Source: Rhodovulum sulfidophilum (lineage in GTDB: Bacteria > Pseudomonadota > Alphaproteobacteria > Rhodobacterales > Rhodobacteraceae). From it: a stretch of 64,000 bases of DNA. Location: contig QFPW01000002.1 in the NCBI GenBank assembly GCA_003241785.1, positions 1 through 64,000 of the forward strand, in the 5' to 3' direction. Position 1 is the first letter of the stretch. The number at the start of each line of letters is the position of its first letter. The notes beneath the pieces were generated by a model. That model did no database searches, was not told where the DNA came from, and saw nothing but the letters and a program-made list of their open reading frames with translations. Shown here piece after piece: positions 51,240 through 59,810 of this stretch. The translations under genes were made by a program, and so were the position numbers.

Positions 51240-53096
51240 TCAGTCGATCTTCAGGATCACGTCGCGGCCCGAGCCGGTCAGCCGCACCGAATCGGCGGCG
51301 ACGGCGGCGACGCGGGCGCCCTGCACGCTGTCCCCGGCGCGGACGCGGGTGACCGAGCCGTTCGGCAGCCGGATCAGCGCGTGGCGCGCGGTCTTGGTGC
51401 CGAAGACCCCGAGCAGCGACAGGCCGCCGCGCGAGATCCCCGCGCTCTCGACCGCCTTCGCGGGTCCCGCCGCGCCGAAGCGCCGCTGGGTCGCCTGGCG
51501 CTGCTTCGCCTGCGGCTGCGGCGCCGGGCTGGCCACGCGGCGCGGCTCCGCGGCGGGGGCGAGCGCGGCGGCGCGCGCGGGCTCCGCCGCGCGCGCCGCG
51601 ACGGGCGGCTGGCTCCTGGGCGGCTGGGGCTTGGGCGCCTCCTGGGGCGAGGGCTGCGCCACCGGCGCGGGCCTGACCGGCGCCGCGGCGCGAGCCACGG
51701 CGGGGCGGGGCGCCGGCGCGGCGACGAGATCGGTGGCGGAGGGAACCGCGGGGGCGAGCGACGCGACGCGCACCGGGGCGGCGGCGGCCACCGCCGCGGT
51801 GATGGCGGGCGAGAGCGGCTTTGACCGGTCGGCGGCCGCGCGGGGCCGCGGCCGCGCCGGGTCGACCGCCGCCATACTGGTCGCCGCCGTGGTGGTCGCG
51901 GGCACCGCGACCCGCGCGACGCCGGGGCGCGCGGCGGGCCGGATGATCGCGCCGGCGTCGTCGAGGATCGCCGCGGGCAGCGCCGCGGCCGGGGCGGCCA
52001 ACCGGGGCGCCGGGCGCGGCAGCGGCGGGATGGCGCGCGGGATGGCGGGAAGCCCGGCCGCGACCGGAGCCGCCGTCCGGGCGTCGGTGCGCGGGCGCGG
52101 CGCGGCGACCAGTTCGGCGACGCGCAGCGCGGTCAGGTCGAGACCGACGCGCGCGCCCTCGAATTCGGCCATGTTGCGCGTGCTCATGACGATCGGCCCC
52201 GCGACCGGCGGCGGCGCCGGGCGCGCCGGCGCGGGCACGCTCATCGCGAGGCGGAGGTCGCGTTCGGCGCGCCGCGGCCGCGGCTGCTCGGCGAGGGGCG
52301 CGACCGGAGGACGGACCTCGGCGACGGCGATCGGCGCGACGGCGGGCGCCGCGATCAGCGCGGCGGGCGGCGGCGCCAGCTCCGCGACCGCGAGGTCCGG
52401 CCGGTTGCCCGGAGCGGGGGACATCACCCCGACCAGCGCCACCGCCGCGCAGGCGAGGCCGAGCCCGGAACCCGCGACGAAGGCGCGGGTCGGCGGCCAG
52501 CCGGGCAGGAGATCGGCGATGCCGGGCAACCCCGGGCGCGCGGCGCGCGCGAGACGCGCCAGCGCGGCGAGGCCGGGAAGCGGCGGCGTGACACCGGCCG
52601 GGAACCGGGGCGTCGCGGGAAAGCCGGGAAAGGCGCCCGCGCCGGCGAAGGCCGCCGGCCGGAGCCCGTGGCGCCGCAGGAAGCCGCGCGCTTCCGCCAG
52701 CGTGGCGCGCGTCACTGCGGCGAAAGGCGTCTCGCCGGAGGCCAGCGGGGGTGCTGCGACGAGCACCAGCGCCTCGGGCGCGCAGCCGAGCGCCGCGGCG
52801 GCGCGACGGCGCGCCGCCGCGGGCGCGGCGCCCGCCGGAGCCAGGCCGCGCCAGACCTCCGCCTCGGGCAGGACGGCGCGTAGCGTGCCGCGCGCGCGGC
52901 GGACCGCGACGGCGAGCGCGCGCAACTGAGGCGCGAATTCGGGTTTCGACAGGTCGATCTCGGTGGGCGCGGCGGGGGTCGGGTCGGAACCGGGGCGCGG
53001 GCCATCCTCGGTCCCGACCGCCTCGGCCGCGATCGCGAGAACCGGATAGCCGAGCGTCAGCCGGAAAACCGGCCGCCGCGATGCTCTGCTGCTCAT
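51240..53096 (-). CDS. Ala/Pro-rich membrane protein with C-terminal PilP/KOW-like domain
   Basis: 618 residues. The N-terminal ~200 are cytoplasmic, with a conserved start (SRRPVFRLTLGYPVLAIAAEAVG). One membrane segment follows (AFVAGSGLGLACAAVALVGV, about 205-225), then ~330 residues of Ala/Pro/Arg-rich low-complexity periplasmic sequence. The last ~60 residues (SLLGVFGTKTARHALIRLPNGSVTRVRAGD ... VRLTGSGRDVILKI) look like the small beta-domain of PilP/GspC-type proteins. It may span the periplasm by its long linker. Family and function are not established; no pilus genes are in the window. Confidence 0.65.
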   Translation of the reverse strand: MSSRASRRPVFRLTLGYPVLAIAAEAVGTEDGPRPGSDPTPAAPTEIDLSKPEFAPQLRALAVAVRRARGTLRAVLPEAEVWRGLAPAGAAPAAARRRAAAALGCAPEALVLVAAPPLASGETPFAAVTRATLAEARGFLRRHGLRPAAFAGAGAFPGFPATPRFPAGVTPPLPGLAALARLARAARPGLPGIADLLPGWPPTRAFVAGSGLGLACAAVALVGVMSPAPGNRPDLAVAELAPPPAALIAAPAVAPIAVAEVRPPVAPLAEQPRPRRAERDLRLAMSVPAPARPAPPPVAGPIVMSTRNMAEFEGARVGLDLTALRVAELVAAPRPRTDARTAAPVAAGLPAIPRAIPPLPRPAPRLAAPAAALPAAILDDAGAIIRPAARPGVARVAVPATTTAATSMAAVDPARPRPRAAADRSKPLSPAITAAVAAAAPVRVASLAPAVPSATDLVAAPAPRPAVARAAAPVRPAPVAQPSPQEAPKPQPPRSQPPVAARAAEPARAAALAPAAEPRRVASPAPQPQAKQRQATQRRFGAAGPAKAVESAGISRGGLSLLGVFGTKTARHALIRLPNGSVTRVRAGDSVQGARVAAVAADSVRLTGSGRDVILKID

Positions 53097-53262
53097 TTCG
53101 CCCCGATCTTTGTCGAGTGTTGCCTGTGGGTTCGGAGCATAGCGAAAAAGTGCGTGGCTCGCTAGCGCGACGTCGCGCCGTCGCGTGGCTTTGACTTGAT
53201 TTTCGCCCTCCGCGCGAGGCAGAGGTCTCGGTGACCCGCGCCCCCGAGAAGGAGTTTTCCCG

Positions 53263-53307
53263 ATGCGCCCAGTCCCAATGCGCCCAGTCTCGATACGCCC
53301 TGTCCTC
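53263..53307 (+). repeat. Three tandem 15-base repeats at the start of the SIMPL gene
   Basis: Three consecutive 15-base units (ATGCGCCCAGTCCCA, ATGCGCCCAGTCTCG, ATACGCCCTGTCCTC) encode MRPVP, MRPVS and IRPVL. Two of them carry an ATG, so the copy number changes the length of the positively charged n-region of the signal peptide. Confidence 0.85.
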
Positions 53308-53976
53308 TTCGCGGCCCTCCTGCCGCTGATGCCGATCGCCGCCCTCGCCCAGGAGGGCGCCGCGCGCCAGATCACGGTGACCGGATCGGCCCGGGTCGAG
53401 GCGGCGCCTGATCTCGCCACGATCACCGCGGGCGTCGAGACCCAGGCGGAGGCCGCCGCCGCCGCGCTCTCGGCCAATTCCCAGGCGATGACGGAGATCT
53501 TCGCGACGCTCGACAAGCTCGGCATCGCCAAGGCCGACGTCCAGACCACGCGGCTGAGCCTCGACCCGGTCTTCGCGCAATCCGAGGACGGGCAGACCAC
53601 CCCGGCGATCACCGGCTATCAGGCGAGCAACATGGTCACGATCCGCGTGCGCGACACGGGCAAGCTCGGCGCGGTGGTCGACGCGCTGGCGACGAGCGGC
53701 GTGAACCGGATCTACGGCATCGGCTTCGACATCGCCGACCCCCGCCCGTTGCTGAGCCAGGCGCGCGCGGACGCGGTGACGGATGCCCGCGAGAAGGCCG
53801 AGGTGCTGGCGCGGAGCGCGGGCGCGGCGCTCGGCGAGGTCGTCTCGATCCGCGAGGGCGACGTGGGCGGCGGGCCGGGGCCGATGCGCGCCCAGTTCGA
53901 CATGGCCGCGACGCCGGTCGCCGGGGGCACGGTCGAGGTCGGCACCGACGTGACGGTCACCTACGCCCTCGACTGA
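53263..53976 (+). CDS. SIMPL (DUF541) domain periplasmic protein
   Basis: 237 residues with a signal peptide ending near ALAQ (29). The SIMPL domain fills about 36-237: ITVTGSARVEAAPDLATITAGVETQ, the YQASNMVTIRVRDTGKLGAVVDAL centre and a terminal GGTVEVGTDVTVTYAL. BP26/Omp28 of Brucella is the best-known relative and forms ring oligomers in the periplasm. AAGGAG lies 8 bases before ATG 53263. The first 45 bases are three copies of a 15-base repeat. Confidence 0.87.
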   Translation: MRPVPMRPVSIRPVLFAALLPLMPIAALAQEGAARQITVTGSARVEAAPDLATITAGVETQAEAAAAALSANSQAMTEIFATLDKLGIAKADVQTTRLSLDPVFAQSEDGQTTPAITGYQASNMVTIRVRDTGKLGAVVDALATSGVNRIYGIGFDIADPRPLLSQARADAVTDAREKAEVLARSAGAALGEVVSIREGDVGGGPGPMRAQFDMAATPVAGGTVEVGTDVTVTYALD

Positions 53977-54021
53977 GCGCCGCCGGCCGCGCCGGCCATC
54001 GGGCCCGCGCGGCTTCCCGGC

Positions 54022-54049
54022 TTGCGCCCGGGAGCGCCGGTGATAGGCT
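54022..54049 (+). promoter_or_regulatory. Candidate promoter of aminotransferase gene
   Basis: TTGCGC (54022-54027), 16 bases, TAGGCT (54044-54049), about 33 bases before the aminotransferase ATG at 54083. Confidence 0.45.
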
Positions 54050-54082
54050 CGCGCGCGATCGAAAGAGCCAGAGGCGCCCGCG

Positions 54083-55315
54083 ATGCCCCCCTTCAGCCCC
54101 TTCATCCGCGCGACGACGCCCCCTCCGGTGATGGAGGCGCGCCGCTGGGTCCAGGGAAAGACCTTCCCGGCGGAGCGGCCGCTCATGAACCTGAGCCAGG
54201 CCGCGCCGATCGATCCGCCGCCCGAGGCGCTGCGCGCGCAGATGGCCCGGATGGTGGTGAACGAGCCCGACACCCATCTCTACGGGCCCGTGCTCGGCCT
54301 GCCCGCGCTCCGGGCCGAGATCGCCGAACGCTGGAGCGCCGCCTATGGCGGCGAGATCGCCGCGGCGGACGTGGCGATCACCGCCGGCTGCAACATGGCC
54401 TTCTGCGCCGCGCTCGCGACGCTCGCGATCCCGGGCGACGCGGTGCTGCTGCCGGTGCCATGGTACTTCAACCACAAGATGTGGTGCGACACCGTGGGCG
54501 TCGAGGCGATCCCGCTGCCCTGCGAAGCGCGGATGCATCCCGATCCCGAGGCGGCGCGCGCGCTCATGTCCTCGCGCGTCAAGGCGATCGTGCTCATCAC
54601 GCCGAACAATCCGACCGGCGCGGAATATCCGGGCGGCCTGCTCGCGCAGTTCGCCACGCTCGCCCGCGAGCATGGCGCGGCCCTGATCGTCGACGAGACC
54701 TATCGCGACTTCGACTCCCGCGCCGGCCGGCCGCACGACCTCTTCACCGACCCCGACTGGCGGGACGTGCTCATCCATCTCTATTCCTTCTCCAAGGCCT
54801 TCCGGCTGACCGGCCATCGCACCGGCGCGATCGTCACCAGCCCGGAGCGGCTGGCCGAGGTGGAGAAATTCATGGATTCGGTCGCGATCTGCGCGCCGAC
54901 GCTCGGCCAGAAGGCGGCGCTCTGGGGCTTGCGCCACCTCGGCGACTGGGTCGCGGGCGAGCGGGCCGAGATCCTGCGGCGGCGCGCGGCGATCACCCAG
55001 GGGATCGCGCGGCTTCCGGGCTGGAAGCTGCTCGGGAGCGGCGCCTATTTCGCCTATGTCGAGCATCCGTTCGCGATGCGCTCGGACGAGCTCTGCAAGC
55101 TCATGGTCGAGGCGCAGTCGATCCTGACCCTGCCCGGGACCATGTTCTCGCCCGATCCCTCGCTCGAGGCGGGCGGCGCGCAGATCCGGATCGCCTTCGC
55201 CAACATGGACGCGGCCGGCCTCTCGGCCGCGATCGACCGGCTCGCGGATCTCACGCGCACATTGCCGCGGCGGGCCCAGGGCACGGGCCTTGCCTCGGAA
55301 GGGGCCAGCGCCTAA
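54083..55315 (+). CDS. Class I/II PLP-dependent aminotransferase
   Basis: 410 residues of the fold-type I aspartate aminotransferase superfamily. The PLP lysine is K238 in LYSFSKAFRLTGHRTG, the PLP-ring aspartate is D205 of LIVDETYRD, and ITPNNPTGAEYP (172-183) binds the carboxylate side. The N-terminal MPPFSPFIRATTPPPVMEARRW and the NLSQAAPIDPPPEAL loop are typical of the subgroup often annotated as generic aminotransferase; the amino donor is unknown. It is followed 42 bases later by ppiD on the same strand. Confidence 0.88.
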   Translation: MPPFSPFIRATTPPPVMEARRWVQGKTFPAERPLMNLSQAAPIDPPPEALRAQMARMVVNEPDTHLYGPVLGLPALRAEIAERWSAAYGGEIAAADVAITAGCNMAFCAALATLAIPGDAVLLPVPWYFNHKMWCDTVGVEAIPLPCEARMHPDPEAARALMSSRVKAIVLITPNNPTGAEYPGGLLAQFATLAREHGAALIVDETYRDFDSRAGRPHDLFTDPDWRDVLIHLYSFSKAFRLTGHRTGAIVTSPERLAEVEKFMDSVAICAPTLGQKAALWGLRHLGDWVAGERAEILRRRAAITQGIARLPGWKLLGSGAYFAYVEHPFAMRSDELCKLMVEAQSILTLPGTMFSPDPSLEAGGAQIRIAFANMDAAGLSAAIDRLADLTRTLPRRAQGTGLASEGASA

Positions 55316-55357
55316 AAGCCCGGGGCCTCGAACCCGACCGATGGGACAAGACCGGCC

Positions 55358-57226
55358 ATGCTCGATTTCCTGCGCGCGAAACATTCCCGGATGCTGGTCT
55401 GGGCCATCGTGATCCTGCTGATGGCGGGGCTCGCCGGATTCGGCGTCTCGCAAAGCGGCGTGCTCGGCGCCGGCACCGTCGCCTCGGTCGGCGGGACCGA
55501 CATCGAATCCGACGACTACGCCCGGGCGATGGACCAGGAAATGCGCACCCTGACCCAGCGGATCGGCCGCTCGCTGCCGATGACCGAGGCGCGGCAGTAC
55601 GGCATCGACAACATCGTGCTGTCGCGGCTCGTCAACGACGCCGCGCTCGACGAGGAAGCGCGCCGCCTCGGCGTCTCCGTCGGCGACGAGGTCGTGGCGC
55701 AGCAGGTGATGAGCGTCCAGGCCTTCCGCGGCCCGGACGGCCAGTTCAGCCGCGACGCCTATACGAGCGCGCTCGCCAATATCGGGCTCCGGCCCACGCA
55801 GTTCGAGGAGCAGCTCCGGCGCGAGGCCGCGCGGGAGATGATCGCCTCGGCCGCGCAATCGGCCGTCGCGACGCCGACCGCCGAGGCGGCGCTCCTGCTC
55901 GCCTATGTCGGCGAGCGGCGGTCCTTCGCATGGATCGAGCTCGGCGCCGACGCGCTGACCGAGCCGGTGCCCGACCCGAGCGACGCGGACGCCCAGGCGG
56001 AATACGACGCCCATCCCGAAGCCTACACCCTGCCCGAGACCCGGCACATCACCTACGCCGCGATCACCCCCGCCCAGCTCGCGCCCACGATCGAGGTCGC
56101 GGACGCCGATCTCCAGGCGATGTACGACGCGGCCGGCGACCGGTTCAACACGCCCGAGCGGCGCCTGGTCGACCGGATCGGCTTCGGCACCGACGAGGAG
56201 GCCGCCGCCGCGAAGGCCCGGCTCGACGCGGGCGAGGTCACCTTCGACGCGCTCGGCGCCGAGCGCGGCCTCACGGCGCAGGACCTCGACCAGGGCGCCC
56301 TGCCCGCCACGCGGCTGTCGCCCGAGGCGCGGGCGGCGGTGTTCGGCCTGGCCGAGCCCGGGATCGTCGGTCCGGTGCCGACCCCGCTCGGCCCCTCCCT
56401 CTACCGCGTGAACGCGATCCTCGCCGGCTCGGTCGTGCCGTTCGAGCAGGCCCGCGAGGAGCTGCGGACCGAGCGCGCGCGCAAGCTCGCGGCCGACCAG
56501 ATCGGCCAGGAGGCGTCGCAGGTCGACGACCTGCTCGCCGGCGGCGCCTCGATCGAGGAGATCGGCGCCGAGACGAACCTCGAGACCGGCACGATGACCG
56601 TCACGGCGCAGTCGACCGACGGCCTCGCCGCCGAGCAGCCGTTCCGCGACGCGGCGATGGCGGGCGAGCGCGGGGTCGAGACCGATCTCGTCCAGCTCGC
56701 CGACGGCGGCATCGCCACGCTCCGGGTCGATTCGATCGACCCGCCGACGCTCCAACCGCTCGCCGACGTGCGCGAGCAGGTGAACGCCGCCTGGCGGGCG
56801 GCCGAGACCGAGCGCCGCCTGCTGGCGCTCGCCGATGGCTACGCGGATGAGATCCGCGGCGGCCTGACGCTCGACGCGCTCGCGCAGCGGCTGGGCGCCC
56901 AGCCCCGGACCGGCGGGCCGGTCGCGCGGAGCGAACAGCTGCCGGGCACGCCCCCGAGCTTTCTCGCCGACGGCTTCGCCGCCGCGCAGGGCGCGCCGGT
57001 CACCGCCGCCGCCGGCGCGGGCGCCGTGGTGGGCGTGGTGACGGCGGTCGAGCCCTTCGACGCCGCCGCGCCGGCGAACCGGGATCTCGTCGCCAACGCC
57101 CAGAACCAGCTGCGCGGCGCGATGGCCGAGGACGTGCTGGCGATCTATACCAACGCGGTCCGCGACGCCGCCGGGGTCACGGTCAACCGTTCCCAGATGG
57201 ACGCGGCGCTGAGCCGCTTCCCGTAG
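55358..57226 (+). CDS. PpiD-type peptidyl-prolyl isomerase / periplasmic chaperone
   Basis: 622 residues. An N-terminal anchor (MLVWAIVILLMAGLAGFGVSQSG, about 9-32) is followed by a SurA_N-like chaperone region (about 40-240) and a parvulin-like domain (about 250-365). The parvulin core is divergent and may lack isomerase activity, as in other PpiD proteins. It assists folding of exported proteins at the inner membrane. It lies 25 bases before trpE, the usual arrangement in Rhodobacterales. Confidence 0.88.
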   Translation: MLDFLRAKHSRMLVWAIVILLMAGLAGFGVSQSGVLGAGTVASVGGTDIESDDYARAMDQEMRTLTQRIGRSLPMTEARQYGIDNIVLSRLVNDAALDEEARRLGVSVGDEVVAQQVMSVQAFRGPDGQFSRDAYTSALANIGLRPTQFEEQLRREAAREMIASAAQSAVATPTAEAALLLAYVGERRSFAWIELGADALTEPVPDPSDADAQAEYDAHPEAYTLPETRHITYAAITPAQLAPTIEVADADLQAMYDAAGDRFNTPERRLVDRIGFGTDEEAAAAKARLDAGEVTFDALGAERGLTAQDLDQGALPATRLSPEARAAVFGLAEPGIVGPVPTPLGPSLYRVNAILAGSVVPFEQAREELRTERARKLAADQIGQEASQVDDLLAGGASIEEIGAETNLETGTMTVTAQSTDGLAAEQPFRDAAMAGERGVETDLVQLADGGIATLRVDSIDPPTLQPLADVREQVNAAWRAAETERRLLALADGYADEIRGGLTLDALAQRLGAQPRTGGPVARSEQLPGTPPSFLADGFAAAQGAPVTAAAGAGAVVGVVTAVEPFDAAAPANRDLVANAQNQLRGAMAEDVLAIYTNAVRDAAGVTVNRSQMDAALSRFP

Positions 57227-57251
57227 CCCCCGAACCCCGAAGACCAGACCC

Positions 57252-58766
57252 ATGCTCCTTCCCGCTTTCGAAGCCTTCGCCGAAGCCTATGGCCGCGGGG
57301 AGAACCAACTGGTCTGGACCCGGCTCGTGGCGGATCTCGACACGCCGGTCAGCCTGATGCTGAAGCTGACCGAGGCGCGCGAGAACAGCTTCCTGCTCGA
57401 GAGCGTGACCGGCGGCGAGATCCGCGGCCGCTATTCGATCATGGGCATGAAGCCGGATCTGATCTGGGAATGCCACGGCGCCGCGGCGCGGGTGAACCGC
57501 GCCGCGCGGTTCGATCCCGAGGCCTGGGAGGCGGAGCCGGCCGATCCCCTGACGAGCCTGCGCGCGCTGATCGCCGAGAGCCGGATCGAGCTGCCCGAGG
57601 GGCTGCCGCCGATGGCGGCGGGCCTGTTCGGCTATCTCGGCTATGACATGGTGCGGCTCGTCGAGCATCTGCCGGACGTCAATCCCGATCCGCTCGGCCT
57701 GCCCGACGCGGTGATGCTGCGTCCCTCGGTCGTGCTGATCGTGGACGGGGTGAAGGGCGAGGTCACGGTGGTGAGCCCCGCCTGGACCAGCTCCGGCCTG
57801 ACCGCGCGCGCGGCCTACGCCCAGGCGGCGGAGCGGGTGATGGACGCGGTGCGCGACCTCGACCGGGCGATCGGCACGGCGGGGCGCGCTCCGGGCGGCG
57901 ACAAGCCGGTGCCGGCGGCGGCGGTCTCGAACACCACGCCCGCGCGCTATCACGAGATCGTCGCGGCGGCGAAGGACTACATCCGCGCCGGCGACATCTT
58001 CCAGGTGGTGCCGAGCCAGCGCTGGGCCCAGCCCTTCGAGCTGCCGCCCTTCGCGCTCTATCGGGCCCTGCGGCGGACCAACCCGTCGCCCTACATGTTC
58101 TATTTCAACTTCGGCGGCTTCCAGGTGATCGGCGCGAGCCCCGAGATCCTGGTGCGCGTGAAGGACGGCGTGGTCACGATCCGCCCGATCGCCGGCACCC
58201 GGCCGCGTGGCGCCACGCCGGAGGACGATCTCGCGCTCGAGGCCGAGCTGCTCGCCGATCCCAAGGAGCGCGCGGAACATCTGATGCTGCTCGACCTCGG
58301 CCGCAACGACGTCGGCCGCGTCGCCGAGGTGGGCACGGTCGATCCGAACGAGCAGTTCATCATCGAGCGCTACAGCCACGTGATGCACATCGTCTCCAAC
58401 GTGAACGGCAAGCTCGCGGAGGGCCAGGACGCGCTCTCGGCGCTGCTCGCGGGCCTGCCCGCCGGCACGGTCTCGGGCGCGCCGAAGGTCCGGGCGATGC
58501 AGATCATCGACGAGCTCGAGACCGAGAAGCGCGGCGTCTACGGCGGCGGCGTTGGCTATTTCTCGGCCGGCGGCGACATGGACATCTGCATCGCGCTGCG
58601 CACGGCGGTGGTGAAGGACCAGACGCTCTACGTGCAGGCCGGCGGCGGCGTCGTTTACGACAGCGACCCGGAGGCGGAGCTGCAGGAGACGGTGAACAAG
58701 TCGAAGGCGCTGATGCAGGCGGCGCGCGACGCACATCTCTTCGTCGGGGCCCGCTCGGGGAACTGA
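57252..58766 (+). CDS. trpE: Anthranilate synthase component I
   Basis: 504 residues. The N-terminal regulatory region carries the tryptophan-sensing LLES motif (NSFLLESVTG), and the chorismate-binding domain (about 230-500) has GDIFQVVPSQRW, PSPYMFYFNFG, IAGTRPRG, LMLLDLGRNDVGRV and GGGVVYDSDPEAELQET. It makes anthranilate from chorismate with TrpG. Only 25 bases separate it from ppiD, and no leader peptide or attenuator is present in this gap, so control is by read-through and feedback. Confidence 0.95.
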   Translation: MLLPAFEAFAEAYGRGENQLVWTRLVADLDTPVSLMLKLTEARENSFLLESVTGGEIRGRYSIMGMKPDLIWECHGAAARVNRAARFDPEAWEAEPADPLTSLRALIAESRIELPEGLPPMAAGLFGYLGYDMVRLVEHLPDVNPDPLGLPDAVMLRPSVVLIVDGVKGEVTVVSPAWTSSGLTARAAYAQAAERVMDAVRDLDRAIGTAGRAPGGDKPVPAAAVSNTTPARYHEIVAAAKDYIRAGDIFQVVPSQRWAQPFELPPFALYRALRRTNPSPYMFYFNFGGFQVIGASPEILVRVKDGVVTIRPIAGTRPRGATPEDDLALEAELLADPKERAEHLMLLDLGRNDVGRVAEVGTVDPNEQFIIERYSHVMHIVSNVNGKLAEGQDALSALLAGLPAGTVSGAPKVRAMQIIDELETEKRGVYGGGVGYFSAGGDMDICIALRTAVVKDQTLYVQAGGGVVYDSDPEAELQETVNKSKALMQAARDAHLFVGARSGN

Positions 58767-58772
58767 GCCGCC

Positions 58773-59111
58773 TCAGCCCGGATCGGGCGGCGCCGCGGGC
58801 CGGAGCGGCGCGAGCGAGGGCGAGCCGCCGTCGCCGTCCTGGACCGGCGCGGGCGCGATCGGCGCGGGCGGCGGCCCGACGCCCGGCACGAGCGGGCCGG
58901 GCGCGCCCTCGGTGAGGATCGGCCCGCCGGGCGCGGGTTCGGGCGCGGGCGGCGCCGCCGGGGCGAGCCCTGCGTCCTCGGGAACGGTCGGCGCGAAGAA
59001 GCGCAGCGGGAAGGCCCAGGCGAGCGCGAGCATGAGGCCGAACGCTACGACGAGGCCGAAGACCGCGCCCTTCCAGAAACCGCCGCCACGCCGGCGCGCG
59101 CGCAGACCCAA
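58773..59111 (-). CDS. Small single-pass membrane protein between trpE and trpG
   Basis: 112 residues on the strand opposite to the trp genes. A basic N-terminus (GLRARRRGGGFWKG) leads into one membrane segment (AVFGLVVAFGLMLALAWAFPL, about 15-36) and then a periplasmic Pro/Ala-rich tail. The start is TTG at 59111, with GGAAAGGA ending 8 bases upstream, a strong site. Function and family are unknown. Its promoter would face or overlap the trpG upstream region. Confidence 0.65.
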   Translation of the reverse strand: MGLRARRRGGGFWKGAVFGLVVAFGLMLALAWAFPLRFFAPTVPEDAGLAPAAPPAPEPAPGGPILTEGAPGPLVPGVGPPPAPIAPAPVQDGDGGSPSLAPLRPAAPPDPG

Positions 59112-59228
59112 AGCCCAAATCCTTTCCCGAAGGGACCAGCCAGCCCTTGACCCCGTCTGACCGGAGGGGCCATGTATAGCGCGCGCGCGACCCCGCGCCA
59201 GCCAAAAAGCCGTTGGAAAGTCCGTCAC

Positions 59229-59810
59229 ATGCTGCTGCTGATCGATAATTACGACAGCTTCACCTACAATCTCTACCACTACCTGGGTCAACTCGGGGCC
59301 GAGATCATCGTGCGCCGCAACGACGAGATCGACGCGCAGGAGGCGATGGGGCTCAACCCGTCGGCGATCCTGCTTTCCCCCGGGCCCTGCGACCCGGATC
59401 AGGCCGGCGTCTGCCTCGCGCTCATCGCCGCCGCCGCCGAGACGCGGACGCCGCTGATCGGCGTCTGCCTCGGCCATCAGGCGATCGGCCAGTCCTTCGG
59501 CGGCAAGGTGGTGCGCGCGGGCGAGATCGTGCATGGCAAGCTCGGCACGATCCAGCACGCCGGCAAGGGCGTCTTCGCCGGCCTCCCCTCCCCCTTCCAC
59601 GCGACGCGCTACCACAGCCTGATCGTCGACCGCGCGAGCCTGCCCGCCGAGCTCGAGGTGACGGCGGAGCTCGCCGACGGCACGATCATGGGGCTCCAGC
59701 ATCGCGAGCTGCCGATCCACGGGGTGCAGTTCCACCCCGAGTCGATCGCCTCCCAACACGGCCATGCCCTGCTGCGGAATTTCCTAGACCTCGCCCGCGT
59801 GCCGGCATGA
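59229..59810 (+). CDS. trpG: Anthranilate synthase component II (glutamine amidotransferase)
   Basis: 193 residues of the class I amidotransferase fold. LLIDNYDSFTYNLYHYLGQ opens the protein; the nucleophile is in GVCLGHQAIGQ (C80), and the His/Glu pair is in VQFHPESI. It supplies ammonia to TrpE. Start ATG 59229 is preceded by GGAAAG. It is separated from trpE by the antisense gene, then overlaps trpD by ATGA. Confidence 0.95.
   Translation: MLLLIDNYDSFTYNLYHYLGQLGAEIIVRRNDEIDAQEAMGLNPSAILLSPGPCDPDQAGVCLALIAAAAETRTPLIGVCLGHQAIGQSFGGKVVRAGEIVHGKLGTIQHAGKGVFAGLPSPFHATRYHSLIVDRASLPAELEVTAELADGTIMGLQHRELPIHGVQFHPESIASQHGHALLRNFLDLARVPA

Noticed and set aside
57227..57251. A trp leader peptide or attenuator before trpE
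   Set aside because: Only 25 bases separate ppiD from trpE, with no Trp codons or alternative hairpins.
53957..57253. A 1098-residue open frame on the minus strand
   Set aside because: It is fully antisense to the aminotransferase and ppiD genes, is Arg/Gly/Asp-rich in the way reverse frames of GC-rich genes are, and has no motif.
59146..59180. TTGACC ... TATAGC as a trpG promoter
   Set aside because: The spacer is 23 bases, too long for a sigma-70 promoter.
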